From: Oleisolibacter albus
Lineage (GTDB): Bacteria > Pseudomonadota > Alphaproteobacteria > Azospirillales > Azospirillaceae
DNA length: 64,000 nucleotides
Reading direction: 5' to 3'
Assembly: GCF_003336875.1 (NCBI RefSeq)
Contig: NZ_QGNJ01000009.1
Location: forward strand, 1-64,000
Shown: positions 8,178 to 17,123 of the stretch, one piece after another
Layout of the letters: the number at the start of each line of letters is the position of its first letter
Position numbering within the stretch: the first letter of the stretch is position 1
The notes under the pieces: generated by a model
Database searches by the model: none
Told to the model about the DNA's origin: nothing
The model's input: the letters and a program-made list of their open reading frames with translations, nothing else
Translations under genes and position numbers: made by a program

Positions 8178-8765
8178 TCAGGCCGCCGCGTGCCGGCGGC
8201 CGTCATGCCGGCCTTCGCGGAACTCCTCGATCATCTTGGCGCAGAAGGCGGGCAGATCGTCCGGCTTGCGCGACGTGACCAGCCCGTGGTCGGTCACCAC
8301 CTCCCGGTCCACCCACATGGCGCCGGCATTCTCCAGATCCGCCTGCAGCGACGGCCAGGAGGTCATGGTCCTGCCCTTGACCGCCCCGGCATTGATCAGC
8401 GTCCAGGGACCATGGCAGATGGCGGCGATGGGCTTGGCCGTTTCGACGAAATGCCGGATGAAGGTGATGGCCGCCGGCTCCAGCCGCAGCGCATCGGGAT
8501 TGATGACCCCGCCCGGCAGCACCAGCCCTTCGTACTCCTCGGCCTTGGCCTGATCGAGGGTCACGTCCACCGCCACCGTCTCGCCCTTGTCGTGATGGTT
8601 GAAGCCCTGGATGCGGCCGGCGCCCGGCGCCACCACATGGACCGTGGCGCCGGCCTGCTTCAGCGCCTGCACCGGCCCGGTCAGCTCCACCTGCTCGAAT
8701 CCGTCGGTGGCCAGGACGGCATAGCGCTTGCCGCGCAGGTCGCCGGTCATGGTTTCATCGGCCAT
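8178..8765 (-). CDS. PfpI/DJ-1-family class I glutamine amidotransferase-like protein
   Basis: 195 residues with the DJ-1/PfpI fold. The nucleophile elbow AAICHGPW carries C117 followed by H118, the conserved glutamate is in DGFEQVEL (E24 or E27), and the oxyanion segment is LVLPGGVINPD. Members such as YhbO and PH1704-like proteins act as stress-related hydrolases or deglycases. It ends in GRHDGRRHAAA, a short basic tail. Transcribed leftwards with a purine-rich site before the ATG. Reaction is inferred from family. Confidence 0.88.
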   Translation of the reverse strand: MADETMTGDLRGKRYAVLATDGFEQVELTGPVQALKQAGATVHVVAPGAGRIQGFNHHDKGETVAVDVTLDQAKAEEYEGLVLPGGVINPDALRLEPAAITFIRHFVETAKPIAAICHGPWTLINAGAVKGRTMTSWPSLQADLENAGAMWVDREVVTDHGLVTSRKPDDLPAFCAKMIEEFREGRHDGRRHAAA

Positions 8766-9091
8766 GGAAACACTCCTTCACATGTGACAGGCCCCGGCCG
8801 TGCCGGGGGTGCCCTGTCAACCGCAGGGGCCGGCAATGATTGCGGGCCACGGCCCTGTGCCGGGCCGCGGCCGGTCAATCCCACCAGCGTCTGGCCCACC
8901 AGCGTCCGGCCCAGCGGCGTCCGGCCTGTCGCCCCCTGGTCTTACCGCCGGGGCGCCGGCCGGAAAAATCATCCCTCCCCCCATTTTGTACCTGCTTAAA
9001 ATCACATCTCCACGGCAGCATGGTCAGGGCAGTATCCCTGTGTTGTCCGTGACCGTCCGTCCTGCGCACCCTTCTGCCGGAGGCCCCCGCC
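8766..9091. repeat. Gene-free region with 15-base tandem repeat
   Basis: Between two divergent genes. It holds three tandem 15-base units at 8881-8895, 8896-8910 and 8911-8925 (CCACCAGCGTCTGGC, CCACCAGCGTCCGGC, CCAGCGGCGTCCGGC). A palindromic TCACATGTGA near 8779 may be an operator for the PfpI gene, and an AT-richer patch near 8985-9003 may be the rightward promoter. A possible frame through the repeat (8800-9135) has no coding character beyond PPASG repeats and is not called. Confidence 0.5.
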
Positions 9092-9901
9092 ATGTTCCTG
9101 AACGACAGCAAGATCGGGTTCCGGTTCGGCCGTGAACCCAGCCCGGACGCCGATGCGTCCGCCCTGCGCACCGCAAGCACCCAGACGGCCAGCCCCCAGC
9201 AGGCCAATACCCCGTCGGCCAATACCCCGCCGAGCGGCACGGCTGCGGGCCGGACGCCGCCGCCCATGCGGCTGACACCGGCTCCGCTGGACGGGGCGGA
9301 CGGGCAGGCCACGGCGCCGCAGACGGCCTTCCCCCAGACGACGGCCAGGGCCGGCACCCGGCCGGACGAGGCCGGTGCCGGTGACGGCGCCCTGGACGAG
9401 CCCCCCCTGGTCCTGACCCGGCCGGCCCCGGAGCGGGAGACGCCGGCCCTGGACCCGGCCGCCGACCGGACCGGTGACCGGACCGGCGACAAGGCGGGCG
9501 ACAGGCCCGCCGGCGGGGTGGCGACGGCCCAGCCGCTGATCGCCCAGGTGCGGGCCGCCATCACCCAGGCACCATCCGAGGATGAGGCCCGCCTGCTGGA
9601 CAGCGTGCTGCGCACCATCGAGGAGCTGTCGGCCCGCCAGAGCCGCCAGGACCAGGAGGTGGCCGAGGCCCGCGACAGCGTGGCCCGCATGGCCGCCGAC
9701 AAGGCGCGGCTGGTGGAGGAGAAGGCCCGGCTGGCCGAGGAGAATCAGCAGATGCGCGATCTGCTGTCGGCCCTGCTGCGCACGGTGGAGCAGGAGCGCC
9801 GCCGCCGCACCGAGGCGCTGTCGCGCATCAATGCCCGCCTGCATGACATGACCGGCGCGGCGGGGGCCAAGAGCGGCGGCACCGCCGAGCGCGCCGCCTG
9901 A
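9092..9901 (+). CDS. Hypothetical protein with disordered N-terminus and C-terminal coiled coil
   Basis: 269 residues. Residues 1 to about 150 are low-complexity and Thr/Pro/Ala/Asp-rich, including an ANTPSANTP repeat and a DRTGDRTGDKAGD repeat. From about 165 to 250 there is a long charged heptad-like helix (LDSVLRTIEELSARQSRQ, then VARMAADKARLVEEKARL). There is no signal peptide or membrane segment. An AGGCC stretch precedes the ATG. No family recognised; a scaffold or polar-organising role would be a guess. Base composition matches its neighbours. Confidence 0.65.
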   Translation: MFLNDSKIGFRFGREPSPDADASALRTASTQTASPQQANTPSANTPPSGTAAGRTPPPMRLTPAPLDGADGQATAPQTAFPQTTARAGTRPDEAGAGDGALDEPPLVLTRPAPERETPALDPAADRTGDRTGDKAGDRPAGGVATAQPLIAQVRAAITQAPSEDEARLLDSVLRTIEELSARQSRQDQEVAEARDSVARMAADKARLVEEKARLAEENQQMRDLLSALLRTVEQERRRRTEALSRINARLHDMTGAAGAKSGGTAERAA

Positions 9902-10463
9902 TCCGTCGCGGACCGGTGCCGCGGCCACGGTCGCGGCACCGGTCCGCCCTTCCCCTGTCCGTTTCCCCGCTCCGGCCCGGCGGCCGCCCCCGCATAAAAG
10001 TCCCTTGCGCCCGGACGCGAAATGCATAAATAAGGGCACAGACGCACCCGCACGTGCCCCTGGCCCTTGGGCAGGCCGTTGCCCTGGCGAAATGCCAGAC
10101 CAACCGGCCCCATCCGCCCCTGGTGTTTACGCAACGACGTCAGGCGTCCTTTTTGGCAGAACCGGTCGAAAGTGGGCCGGTCCCGAGAGGGAAGTCGATA
10201 TGAACGCCGTTCCGATGTCAGGAAAATGGCACCCTGGGGCCATGACAGCCTGAGCCCCCGTCTGGTCATTCCCCTCGTCAGTTGACGCTTTGCGGCACCC
10301 CTGCCTTCGGCAGGCCAGGCCCGGCAATCACGGCGCGGGACCAGAGTCCCTCCCCCCTCGTCGCCTTCCGGACAGACCGTCCGGTCCGCCCACGTTCGTC
10401 ATTCCGGTCCGGCCGCGTGCCGCCGGGATGCGGGGACCCTGTCCCCGAAGGGAGCCGTTCGCC
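9902..10463 (+). promoter_or_regulatory. Long structured leader upstream of ornithine decarboxylase
   Basis: A 562-base stretch without a normal gene, followed by the decarboxylase. It contains short hairpins CTGGC/GCCAG (10084-10098), GACG/CGTC (10136-10148) followed directly by five T at about 10150-10154, and CCTGCC/GGCAGG (10300-10314), plus a 17-codon reading frame at 10200-10253. Alphaproteobacterial ornithine decarboxylase genes are known to carry a conserved cis-regulatory RNA (the speF motif), and E. coli speF uses a leader peptide. Assignment here is inference from layout; I did not fold the RNA or match a covariance model. Confidence 0.4.
10200..10253 (+). CDS. Possible 17-residue leader peptide
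   Basis: ATG at 10200 is preceded by AGAGGGAAG at good spacing and encodes MNAVPMSGKWHPGAMTA followed by TGA. It sits 210 bases upstream of the ornithine decarboxylase start, in an otherwise non-coding leader. Whether it is translated, and whether it senses ornithine or polyamines, is unknown. Confidence 0.3.
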   Translation: MNAVPMSGKWHPGAMTA

Positions 10464-11753
10464 ATGGCCCAGCCGCGTTTCCGTTCCGCCGTGTCCCCGC
10501 TGCGCCGCAGCTTCACCGCCGCCGCCACCGTGCCCGCCGGCTTGCCCGCCAGCTTGCCCGCCAGCTTGCCCAGCGTCGAGGCGCGGGTCGCCGATCTGCG
10601 CCCGGCCGAGCCGATGCACTGCATCCGCCCGGCGGTGCTGCGCGCCACGGCCCGCCATTTCGTTTCCGGCTTCGCCGCGGCCCTGGGCGGCGATGTGCTC
10701 TATGCCGTGAAGTGCAACCCGGACCCGGCCTTCCTGCGCCAGCTGTGGAAGGGCGGCGTGCGCCATTTCGACTGCGCCTCCCCGGCGGAGATCCGCGTGG
10801 TGCGCCAGATGTTCCCGGATGCCGCCATCCATTACATGCACCCGGTGAAGAACCGCGCCGCCATCCGCCAGGCCTATGGCGAGTACGGGGTGCGCGACTT
10901 CTCGCTGGACTGCGGCGAGGAGCTGGACAAGCTGCTGGCCGAGACGGGGAATGCCGGCGATCTGGGCCTGTTCATCCGGCTGGCCATGCCCAAGGGCACG
11001 GCCGCCATGGACCTGTCCGGCAAGTTCGGCGCCGAGCGCGAGACGGCGGCGGCGCTGCTGCGCCGTGCCCGCGGCATCGGCGCCCGCGTGGGCCTGTGCT
11101 TCCATGTGGGCAGCCAGATGCTGGACCCGGCGGCCTATGAGCGGGCGCTGGCCCTGGCCGGCGAGGTCATCGCCGCCGCCGGCGTCGCCATCGACGTGCT
11201 GGATGTGGGCGGCGGTTTCCCCGTGGCCTATCCCGACATGGACCCGCCCGACCTGTCGCTCTATTTCGAGGCCATCCGCCGCGGCGTGGACAGGCTGGCC
11301 CTGCCGGCCGGCACCCGGATCTGGTGCGAGCCGGGCCGCGCCCTGGTGGCGGCCGGCGGCAGCGTGGTGGTGCAGGTGGAGCGCCGCCGCGGCCGGGAGC
11401 TGTTCATCAATGACGGCGCCTATGGCAGCCTGTCCGATGCCGGCGTGCCCGGCTTCCGCTTTCCCTGCCGGCTGGTGCGGCCGGCGGGGGACAGCGCTGC
11501 GGCCCTGACGGCCTTCAGCTTCTGGGGGCCGACCTGCGACAGCGCCGACCGCATGCAGGGGCCGTTCCTGCTGCCGGACGATATCCGCGAAGGGGACTGG
11601 ATCGAGATCGGCCAGCTGGGCGCCTATGGCGCCACCCTGCGCACCGCCTTCAACGGCTTCGACCAGGCGCGTCTGGTCGAGGTTTCCGACGGCCCGCTGC
11701 TGGAGACGGCGGGCCACGGCATCGCGGCGAGGTTGCCAGCGAGCGCCGGCTAG
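10464..11753 (+). CDS. Ornithine (diaminopimelate-fold, group IV) decarboxylase
   Basis: PLP-dependent fold-type III decarboxylase, 429 residues from the ATG at 10464, which follows GAAGGGAG. PLP lysine K83 is in DVLYAVKCNPDP. HVGSQ, the glycine loop DVGGGFP, EPGRALVA and the active-site cysteine region GPTCDSADRM are all present. It converts ornithine to putrescine; the family also includes lysine/ornithine dual enzymes. Homospermidine synthase follows 141 bases downstream, giving a two-step polyamine route. The N-terminal 40 residues are extra and contain a 12-base tandem repeat (10532-10567; LPAS units). Longer frames upstream of 10464 are not credible. Confidence 0.88.
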   Translation: MAQPRFRSAVSPLRRSFTAAATVPAGLPASLPASLPSVEARVADLRPAEPMHCIRPAVLRATARHFVSGFAAALGGDVLYAVKCNPDPAFLRQLWKGGVRHFDCASPAEIRVVRQMFPDAAIHYMHPVKNRAAIRQAYGEYGVRDFSLDCGEELDKLLAETGNAGDLGLFIRLAMPKGTAAMDLSGKFGAERETAAALLRRARGIGARVGLCFHVGSQMLDPAAYERALALAGEVIAAAGVAIDVLDVGGGFPVAYPDMDPPDLSLYFEAIRRGVDRLALPAGTRIWCEPGRALVAAGGSVVVQVERRRGRELFINDGAYGSLSDAGVPGFRFPCRLVRPAGDSAAALTAFSFWGPTCDSADRMQGPFLLPDDIREGDWIEIGQLGAYGATLRTAFNGFDQARLVEVSDGPLLETAGHGIAARLPASAG

Positions 11754-11788
11754 TCCACTCTCTGTCACAGGTACCCGACAGACCCCGG

Positions 11789-11823
11789 GGCCGCCCCCTA
11801 CAGGGCGGCCTTGGGATCTTTTT
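11789..11823 (+). terminator. Hairpin plus T-run between decarboxylase and homospermidine synthase
   Basis: Stem GGCCGCCC (11789-11796) pairs with GGGCGGCC (11803-11810) across a six-base loop; an extra CCC/GGG pair can extend it. Five T at 11819-11823 follow after eight bases. It sits inside the intercistronic gap, so it may be a terminator of the first gene or a partial attenuator. Confidence 0.55.
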
Positions 11824-11894
11824 GTTCCACTTCAACCCCAAGTCGCAGGTCAAAGGACCTTCTACGCGCGAAACATAGCTCGGAGCGAGAGAGA

Positions 11895-13313
11895 ATGAAC
11901 GATCATGTGAAGCACTGCGCCCTGCCCGGCCGTCTGGTGATGGTGGGCTTCGGCAGCATCGGCCAGGGTGTCCTGCCCCTGATCTTGCGACACATCGACA
12001 TCAAGCCCGAGCAGATCACCATCGTCACCGCCGATGAGCGCGGGCATGACGAGGCCGACTATTACCACATCAAGTTCGTGCGCGAGCCGCTGACGCGCGA
12101 GAACTACCGGCAGATCCTGTCCCCGCTGCTGGGCAAGGGCGATTTCCTGGTGAACCTGTCGGTCGATGTGTCCTCCACCGCCCTGGTGGAGCTGTGCGGC
12201 GCGCTGGGCGCGCTTTACATCGACACCTGCATCGAGCCCTGGGCCGGCGGCTATACCGACCCCGGCCTGTCGCTGTCGCTGCGCTCGAACTACGCCCTGC
12301 GCGAGCAGGCGCTGACCCTGCGCCAGAAGCGGCCGGGCGGCGCCACCGCCGTGCTGACCCACGGTGCCAATCCGGGGCTGGTGTCGCACTTCGTCAAGCG
12401 CGCCCTGCTGAACATCGCCGCCGATACCGGCCGCGACGTGGCCACGCCCGCCGACCGCACCGGCTGGGCCACCCTGGCCCGCGACCTGGGCGTGAAGGTC
12501 ATCCATGTGGCCGAGCGCGACACCCAGATCTCGTCGGTGCCGAAGCGGCGGGGCGAGTTCGTCAACACCTGGTCCATCGACGGCTTCGTCTCGGAAGGCT
12601 CGCAGCCGGCGGAGCTGGGCTGGGGCAGCCATGAGAAGACCTTCCCGCCCGACGGCATCCGCCACGATTTCGGCTGCCAAGCCGGCATCATCCTGGCGCG
12701 CCCCGGCGTGACCCAGCGCGTGCGCACCTGGACGCCGATGGAGGGGCCGTTCCACGGCTTCCTCATCACCCATTCCGAGGCGATCTCCATCCCCGACTAT
12801 CTGACGCTGCGCGAGGGGGAGCGGGTGGTCTACCGGCCCACGGCCCATTACGCCTATCACCCCTGCGACGACGCGGTGAAGTCGATCCACGAGTTCGCCG
12901 GCAAGAACTTCGTGCAGCAGGAGACCCAGCGCCTGCTGATGAAGGAGATCATCGACGGCGTGGACGAGCTGGGCGTGCTGCTGGCCGGGCATGAGAAGGG
13001 CGCCTACTGGTACGGCTCGCAGCTGTCCATCGAGGAGGCCCGCCAGCTGGTGGAGTTCAACAGCGCCACCAGCCTGCAGGTCTGCGTCGCCGTGCTGGCC
13101 GGCATGGTCTGGGCCATCGAGAACCCGGAGCGCGGCATCGTCGAGCCGGACGAGTTGGATTTCGAGCGCTGCCTGGACATCTGCATGCCCTATCTGGGTC
13201 CGGTGGTCGGCGCCTATACCGACTGGACCCCGCTGCAGGGCCGCGGCACGCTGTTCCCGGAAGACCTGGACCACAGCGATCCCTGGCAGTTCAAGAACGT
13301 CCGCGTGGTCTGA
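11895..13313 (+). CDS. hss: Homospermidine synthase
   Basis: 472 residues; builds sym-homospermidine from putrescine with NAD. The N-terminal Rossmann segment reads LVMVGFGSIGQGVLPL. Conserved blocks DTCIEPWAGGY, LTHGANPGLVSHF, HVAERDTQ, NTWSIDGFVSEG and GYxWxH-like WTPMEGPFHGFLITH match the bacterial enzyme throughout, and length is normal. The ATG at 11895 follows GGAGCGAGAG; the frame is open 28 codons further upstream, into the terminator hairpin, which argues for the shorter start. With the upstream decarboxylase it forms the homospermidine pathway common in alphaproteobacteria. Confidence 0.95.
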   Translation: MNDHVKHCALPGRLVMVGFGSIGQGVLPLILRHIDIKPEQITIVTADERGHDEADYYHIKFVREPLTRENYRQILSPLLGKGDFLVNLSVDVSSTALVELCGALGALYIDTCIEPWAGGYTDPGLSLSLRSNYALREQALTLRQKRPGGATAVLTHGANPGLVSHFVKRALLNIAADTGRDVATPADRTGWATLARDLGVKVIHVAERDTQISSVPKRRGEFVNTWSIDGFVSEGSQPAELGWGSHEKTFPPDGIRHDFGCQAGIILARPGVTQRVRTWTPMEGPFHGFLITHSEAISIPDYLTLREGERVVYRPTAHYAYHPCDDAVKSIHEFAGKNFVQQETQRLLMKEIIDGVDELGVLLAGHEKGAYWYGSQLSIEEARQLVEFNSATSLQVCVAVLAGMVWAIENPERGIVEPDELDFERCLDICMPYLGPVVGAYTDWTPLQGRGTLFPEDLDHSDPWQFKNVRVV

Positions 13314-13316
13314 CCC

Positions 13317-13371
13317 GGGCGGGCACGGGACCGGCGCAAGGGCGGACACCGCGGGGTGCCCGCCCTTCTGC
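13317..13371 (+). terminator. Terminator after homospermidine synthase
   Basis: GGGCGGGCAC (13317-13326) pairs perfectly with GTGCCCGCCC (13356-13365) over a 29-base loop and is followed by TTCTGCTTT. It begins just after the hss stop codon. Confidence 0.6.
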
Positions 13372-13456
13372 TTTATCGGGACGGGGAGGATCGGAACGGG
13401 GGAGAGAGTCGACTCCTCCGGCCAATGGCCGTACAGTAGCGGGAAGGAGACAGGCC

Positions 13457-13792
13457 ATGCCGACAGCGACGGAAAAGCAGGCCGCCGGAAAGCGAACGGG
13501 ACACGGCGCCATGACCGCGGGGCGTGCCCGGTCCGAACGGTTGGAAGCGCGGATCAGCGCGGAGCAGAAGCAGCTGATCGAACAGGCGGCCGCCCTGCAG
13601 GGGCGCTCCGTGACCGATTTCGTGCTGTCCAGCCTGCAGGATGCGGCCCGGCAGACCATTGAGGCCCACCATCGCCTGGACCTGTCCCGGCGGGACAGCG
13701 AGGCGTTTGTCGAGGCGCTGCTCAATCCGCCCGCCGTCAGTGAAAGATTGCACGAGACCGTTCGGCGTTATCGCGACGCAACCGGAGCATGA
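13457..13792 (+). CDS. DUF1778 antitoxin (TacA/AtaR type)
   Basis: 111 residues. From about residue 25 it has the ribbon-helix-helix DUF1778 pattern (RLEARISAEQKQLIEQAA, then SVTDFVLSSLQDAA) and a C-terminal toxin-wrapping tail ending in VRRYRDATGA. A basic 20-residue N-terminal extension precedes it. The ATG at 13457 follows AAGGAG at good spacing. It directly precedes a GNAT toxin gene with three bases between stop and the GTG start, the standard order of TacAT-like modules. It should bind and repress its own promoter; the GGCC-AAT-GGCC palindrome near 13420 is a candidate site. Confidence 0.9.
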   Translation: MPTATEKQAAGKRTGHGAMTAGRARSERLEARISAEQKQLIEQAAALQGRSVTDFVLSSLQDAARQTIEAHHRLDLSRRDSEAFVEALLNPPAVSERLHETVRRYRDATGA

Positions 13793-13795
13793 GCG

Positions 13796-14302
13796 GTGCA
13801 TCCCTGGGACGGTCTGCGGGTCGAGCCGCTGGCGCCCCGGCATGATCGCACGCAGTTCCGCTGCGGCGTCGACGCCTTGGACCGGTATTTCCGTCTCCAG
13901 GCCGGGCAGGATGCCCGCAAACATCTGGCGGCCCCCTTCGTCCTGATCGATGACGCTGACCGGATCTGCGGTTTCTACACGTTGTCGGCCTTTTCGGTGT
14001 CGCCCTCGGACCTGCCGCAGGCGCTGATCCGCCGGTTGCCGCGCTATCCGCTGATCCCGGCCACGCTGCTCGGCCGGTTGGCCATTGATGGGCAGTGTCG
14101 GGGCCGTGGTCTGGGCCGGTTCCTGCTGGCAGACGCCCTGCACAGGGTCCTGCGCAGCGAGATCGCCAGTTTTGCCATCATCGTCGATGCCAAGGACGCG
14201 GCGGCCGCCGCCTTTTACCGGCGGGAAGGGTTCCACCCCTTCGCCGACCATCCAGACCGCCTGTTCCTGCCCATGGACAGCATCCGCGCCCTGTTCGCCT
14301 GA
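13796..14302 (+). CDS. GNAT-family toxin (TacT type aminoacyl-tRNA acetyltransferase)
   Basis: 168 residues, GTG start at 13796. GNAT landmarks: LIPATLLGRLAID (beta 4), the acetyl-CoA loop QCRGRGLGRFLL, and the catalytic-tyrosine block AAAAFYRREGF. The N-terminal CGVDALDRYFRLQAGQD is typical of toxins paired with DUF1778 antitoxins. Known members acetylate the amino group of charged tRNA and stop translation; the tRNA specificity is not predictable here. An overlapping ATG at 13789 is out of frame. The ending MDSIRALF is also typical of the group. Confidence 0.88.
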   Translation: MHPWDGLRVEPLAPRHDRTQFRCGVDALDRYFRLQAGQDARKHLAAPFVLIDDADRICGFYTLSAFSVSPSDLPQALIRRLPRYPLIPATLLGRLAIDGQCRGRGLGRFLLADALHRVLRSEIASFAIIVDAKDAAAAAFYRREGFHPFADHPDRLFLPMDSIRALFA

Positions 14303-14414
14303 CAGCCCCCCGGCCAAATCCGTTTGCCAGACGCGGCGGGGGGCGGTACGAAACGGGCGTGCGGACGCCCTGGCGGGCGCCCCCGTCCCTGCCTCTGCCG
14401 TGGCGATGGAGCCC

Positions 14415-15581
14415 ATGACCGACGCCTTCCTTCCCGACCTGCCGGACCAGGATCTGGCCGCCAAGGCCCTGCTGCCGACGGGCTTGCGCGACCTGCTGCC
14501 GCCGGATGCGGAGCATGAGGCAGAGGTGGTGGGCCGGCTGATGGCGGCCTTCGCCGCCCATGGCTATGAGCGGGTCAAGCCGCCGCTGATCGAGTTCGAG
14601 GAGGGGCTGCTGTCCGGCGCCGGCGCCGCCCTGTCCAAGCAGACCTTCCGGCTGATGGACCCGGTCAGCCAGCGCATGATGGGGCTGCGTTCCGACATGA
14701 CACCCCAGGTGGCGCGCATCGCCGCCACCCGCCTGGGCGGTGCCCCGCGGCCGCTGCGCCTGTCCTATGCCGGCCAGATCCTGCGGGTGAAGGGCGGGCA
14801 GCTGCGGCCCGAGCGCCAGTTCGGCCAGGTCGGCATCGAGCTGATCGGCAGCCTGGCGCCGGCCGCCGATGTGGAGGTGGCGCTGCTGGCCCTGTCGGCG
14901 CTGCGCGCCGTGGGCGCGGCCGATGTCAGCATCGATCTGACGGTGCCGACGCTGGTGCCGGCGGTGGCCGCCGCCTTCGGCCTGACGCCGAAGCAGCAGG
15001 CCCAGCTGCGCGCCGCCCTGGACAAGCGCGATGCCGCCGCCGTGGCCGCCGTGGCCGGCCCGGCCGCCGCGGTGCTGACCGACCTGCTGAAGGCCAGCGG
15101 CCCGGCGCCCGCCGCCGTGCAGCGGCTGGCCGCCATCGCCCTGCCGGACGCGGCGGAGCCGGAACGCGCCCGCCTGACCGCGGCCGTCGCCCTGCTGGAG
15201 CAGGCCCTGCCCGACCTGTCCTTCACCATCGATCCCGTGGAACAGCGCGGCTTCGAGTACCAGACGGGGCTGAGCTTCACCCTGTTCGCCCGCGGCGTGC
15301 GTGGCGAGCTGGGCCGCGGCGGCCGCTACCGCACCGAGGCCGACGAGCCGGCCACCGGCTTCACCCTGTTCACCGATACGGTGATCCAGGCCATTCCCGG
15401 ACCCCAGGCCCCCCGCCGTCTGTTCCTGCCCCATGGCACCCCCTATGAATCAGCGGTGCAGTTGCGGGCGGAAGGATGGCAAACCGTCAGCGGGCTGGAG
15501 CCCGCCGGCGATGCGGCGGCCGAGGCGCGGCGCCTGGGCTGCGGCCATGTGCTGGGCGCCAGCGGGCCGACAGCCGTTTAG
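14415..15581 (+). CDS. hisZ: ATP phosphoribosyltransferase regulatory subunit HisZ
   Basis: 388 residues from the ATG at 14415. A class II aminoacyl-tRNA synthetase paralogue lacking the anticodon domain, required with short-form HisG for the first step of histidine synthesis. Visible are the motif-2-like block FRLMDPVSQRMMGLRSDMTPQ, with the arginine of LRSDMT, the REQFGQVGIELIG-like segment (ERQFGQVGIELIG), and GFEYQTGLSFTLFARG. An ATG at 14406 is three codons upstream; the GGAG at 14408 lies between them. The frame is open much farther upstream through the toxin gene and is ignored there. purA follows 117 bases later. hisG is not in the window. Confidence 0.9.
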   Translation: MTDAFLPDLPDQDLAAKALLPTGLRDLLPPDAEHEAEVVGRLMAAFAAHGYERVKPPLIEFEEGLLSGAGAALSKQTFRLMDPVSQRMMGLRSDMTPQVARIAATRLGGAPRPLRLSYAGQILRVKGGQLRPERQFGQVGIELIGSLAPAADVEVALLALSALRAVGAADVSIDLTVPTLVPAVAAAFGLTPKQQAQLRAALDKRDAAAVAAVAGPAAAVLTDLLKASGPAPAAVQRLAAIALPDAAEPERARLTAAVALLEQALPDLSFTIDPVEQRGFEYQTGLSFTLFARGVRGELGRGGRYRTEADEPATGFTLFTDTVIQAIPGPQAPRRLFLPHGTPYESAVQLRAEGWQTVSGLEPAGDAAAEARRLGCGHVLGASGPTAV

Positions 15582-15698
15582 AACGGAGTGCGGGGCATGG
15601 CGGCAGCCGCGCTCCGGCAGCACCATCCCAAGCCATCCTTTGCCGGGGCCGGCCACCATGGCCCGCCCCGGCCGACTTGAGAAAGCAGGAGCAGCATC

Positions 15699-16991
<1,293 letters not shown>

Positions 16992-17123
16992 GACCGGCCG
17001 GCCGCCGGCCGGCCTATGCCGGACGGACAGGCCGCAGGGTCCGAAGTCCGCCCGGGTTGTACAAAGCCCCCCGCTTTGCCATGATCCCGGCGGGCGGCAG
17101 GGGCCGCGGCGGCGACACGGACG

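Noticed and set aside
8800-9135. 111-residue plus-strand frame with PPASG repeats
   Set aside because: It overlaps the start of the coiled-coil gene, spans a 15-base tandem repeat and lacks a ribosome site.
10005-10253. 82-residue frame covering the decarboxylase leader
   Set aside because: Poor ribosome site at 10005; the only well-placed start in this frame is the ATG at 10200, reported as a possible leader peptide.
16994-17012. Hairpin GGCCGGC/GCCGGCC after purA as terminator
   Set aside because: The loop would be one base and there is no T-run; it is probably GC-rich low complexity.
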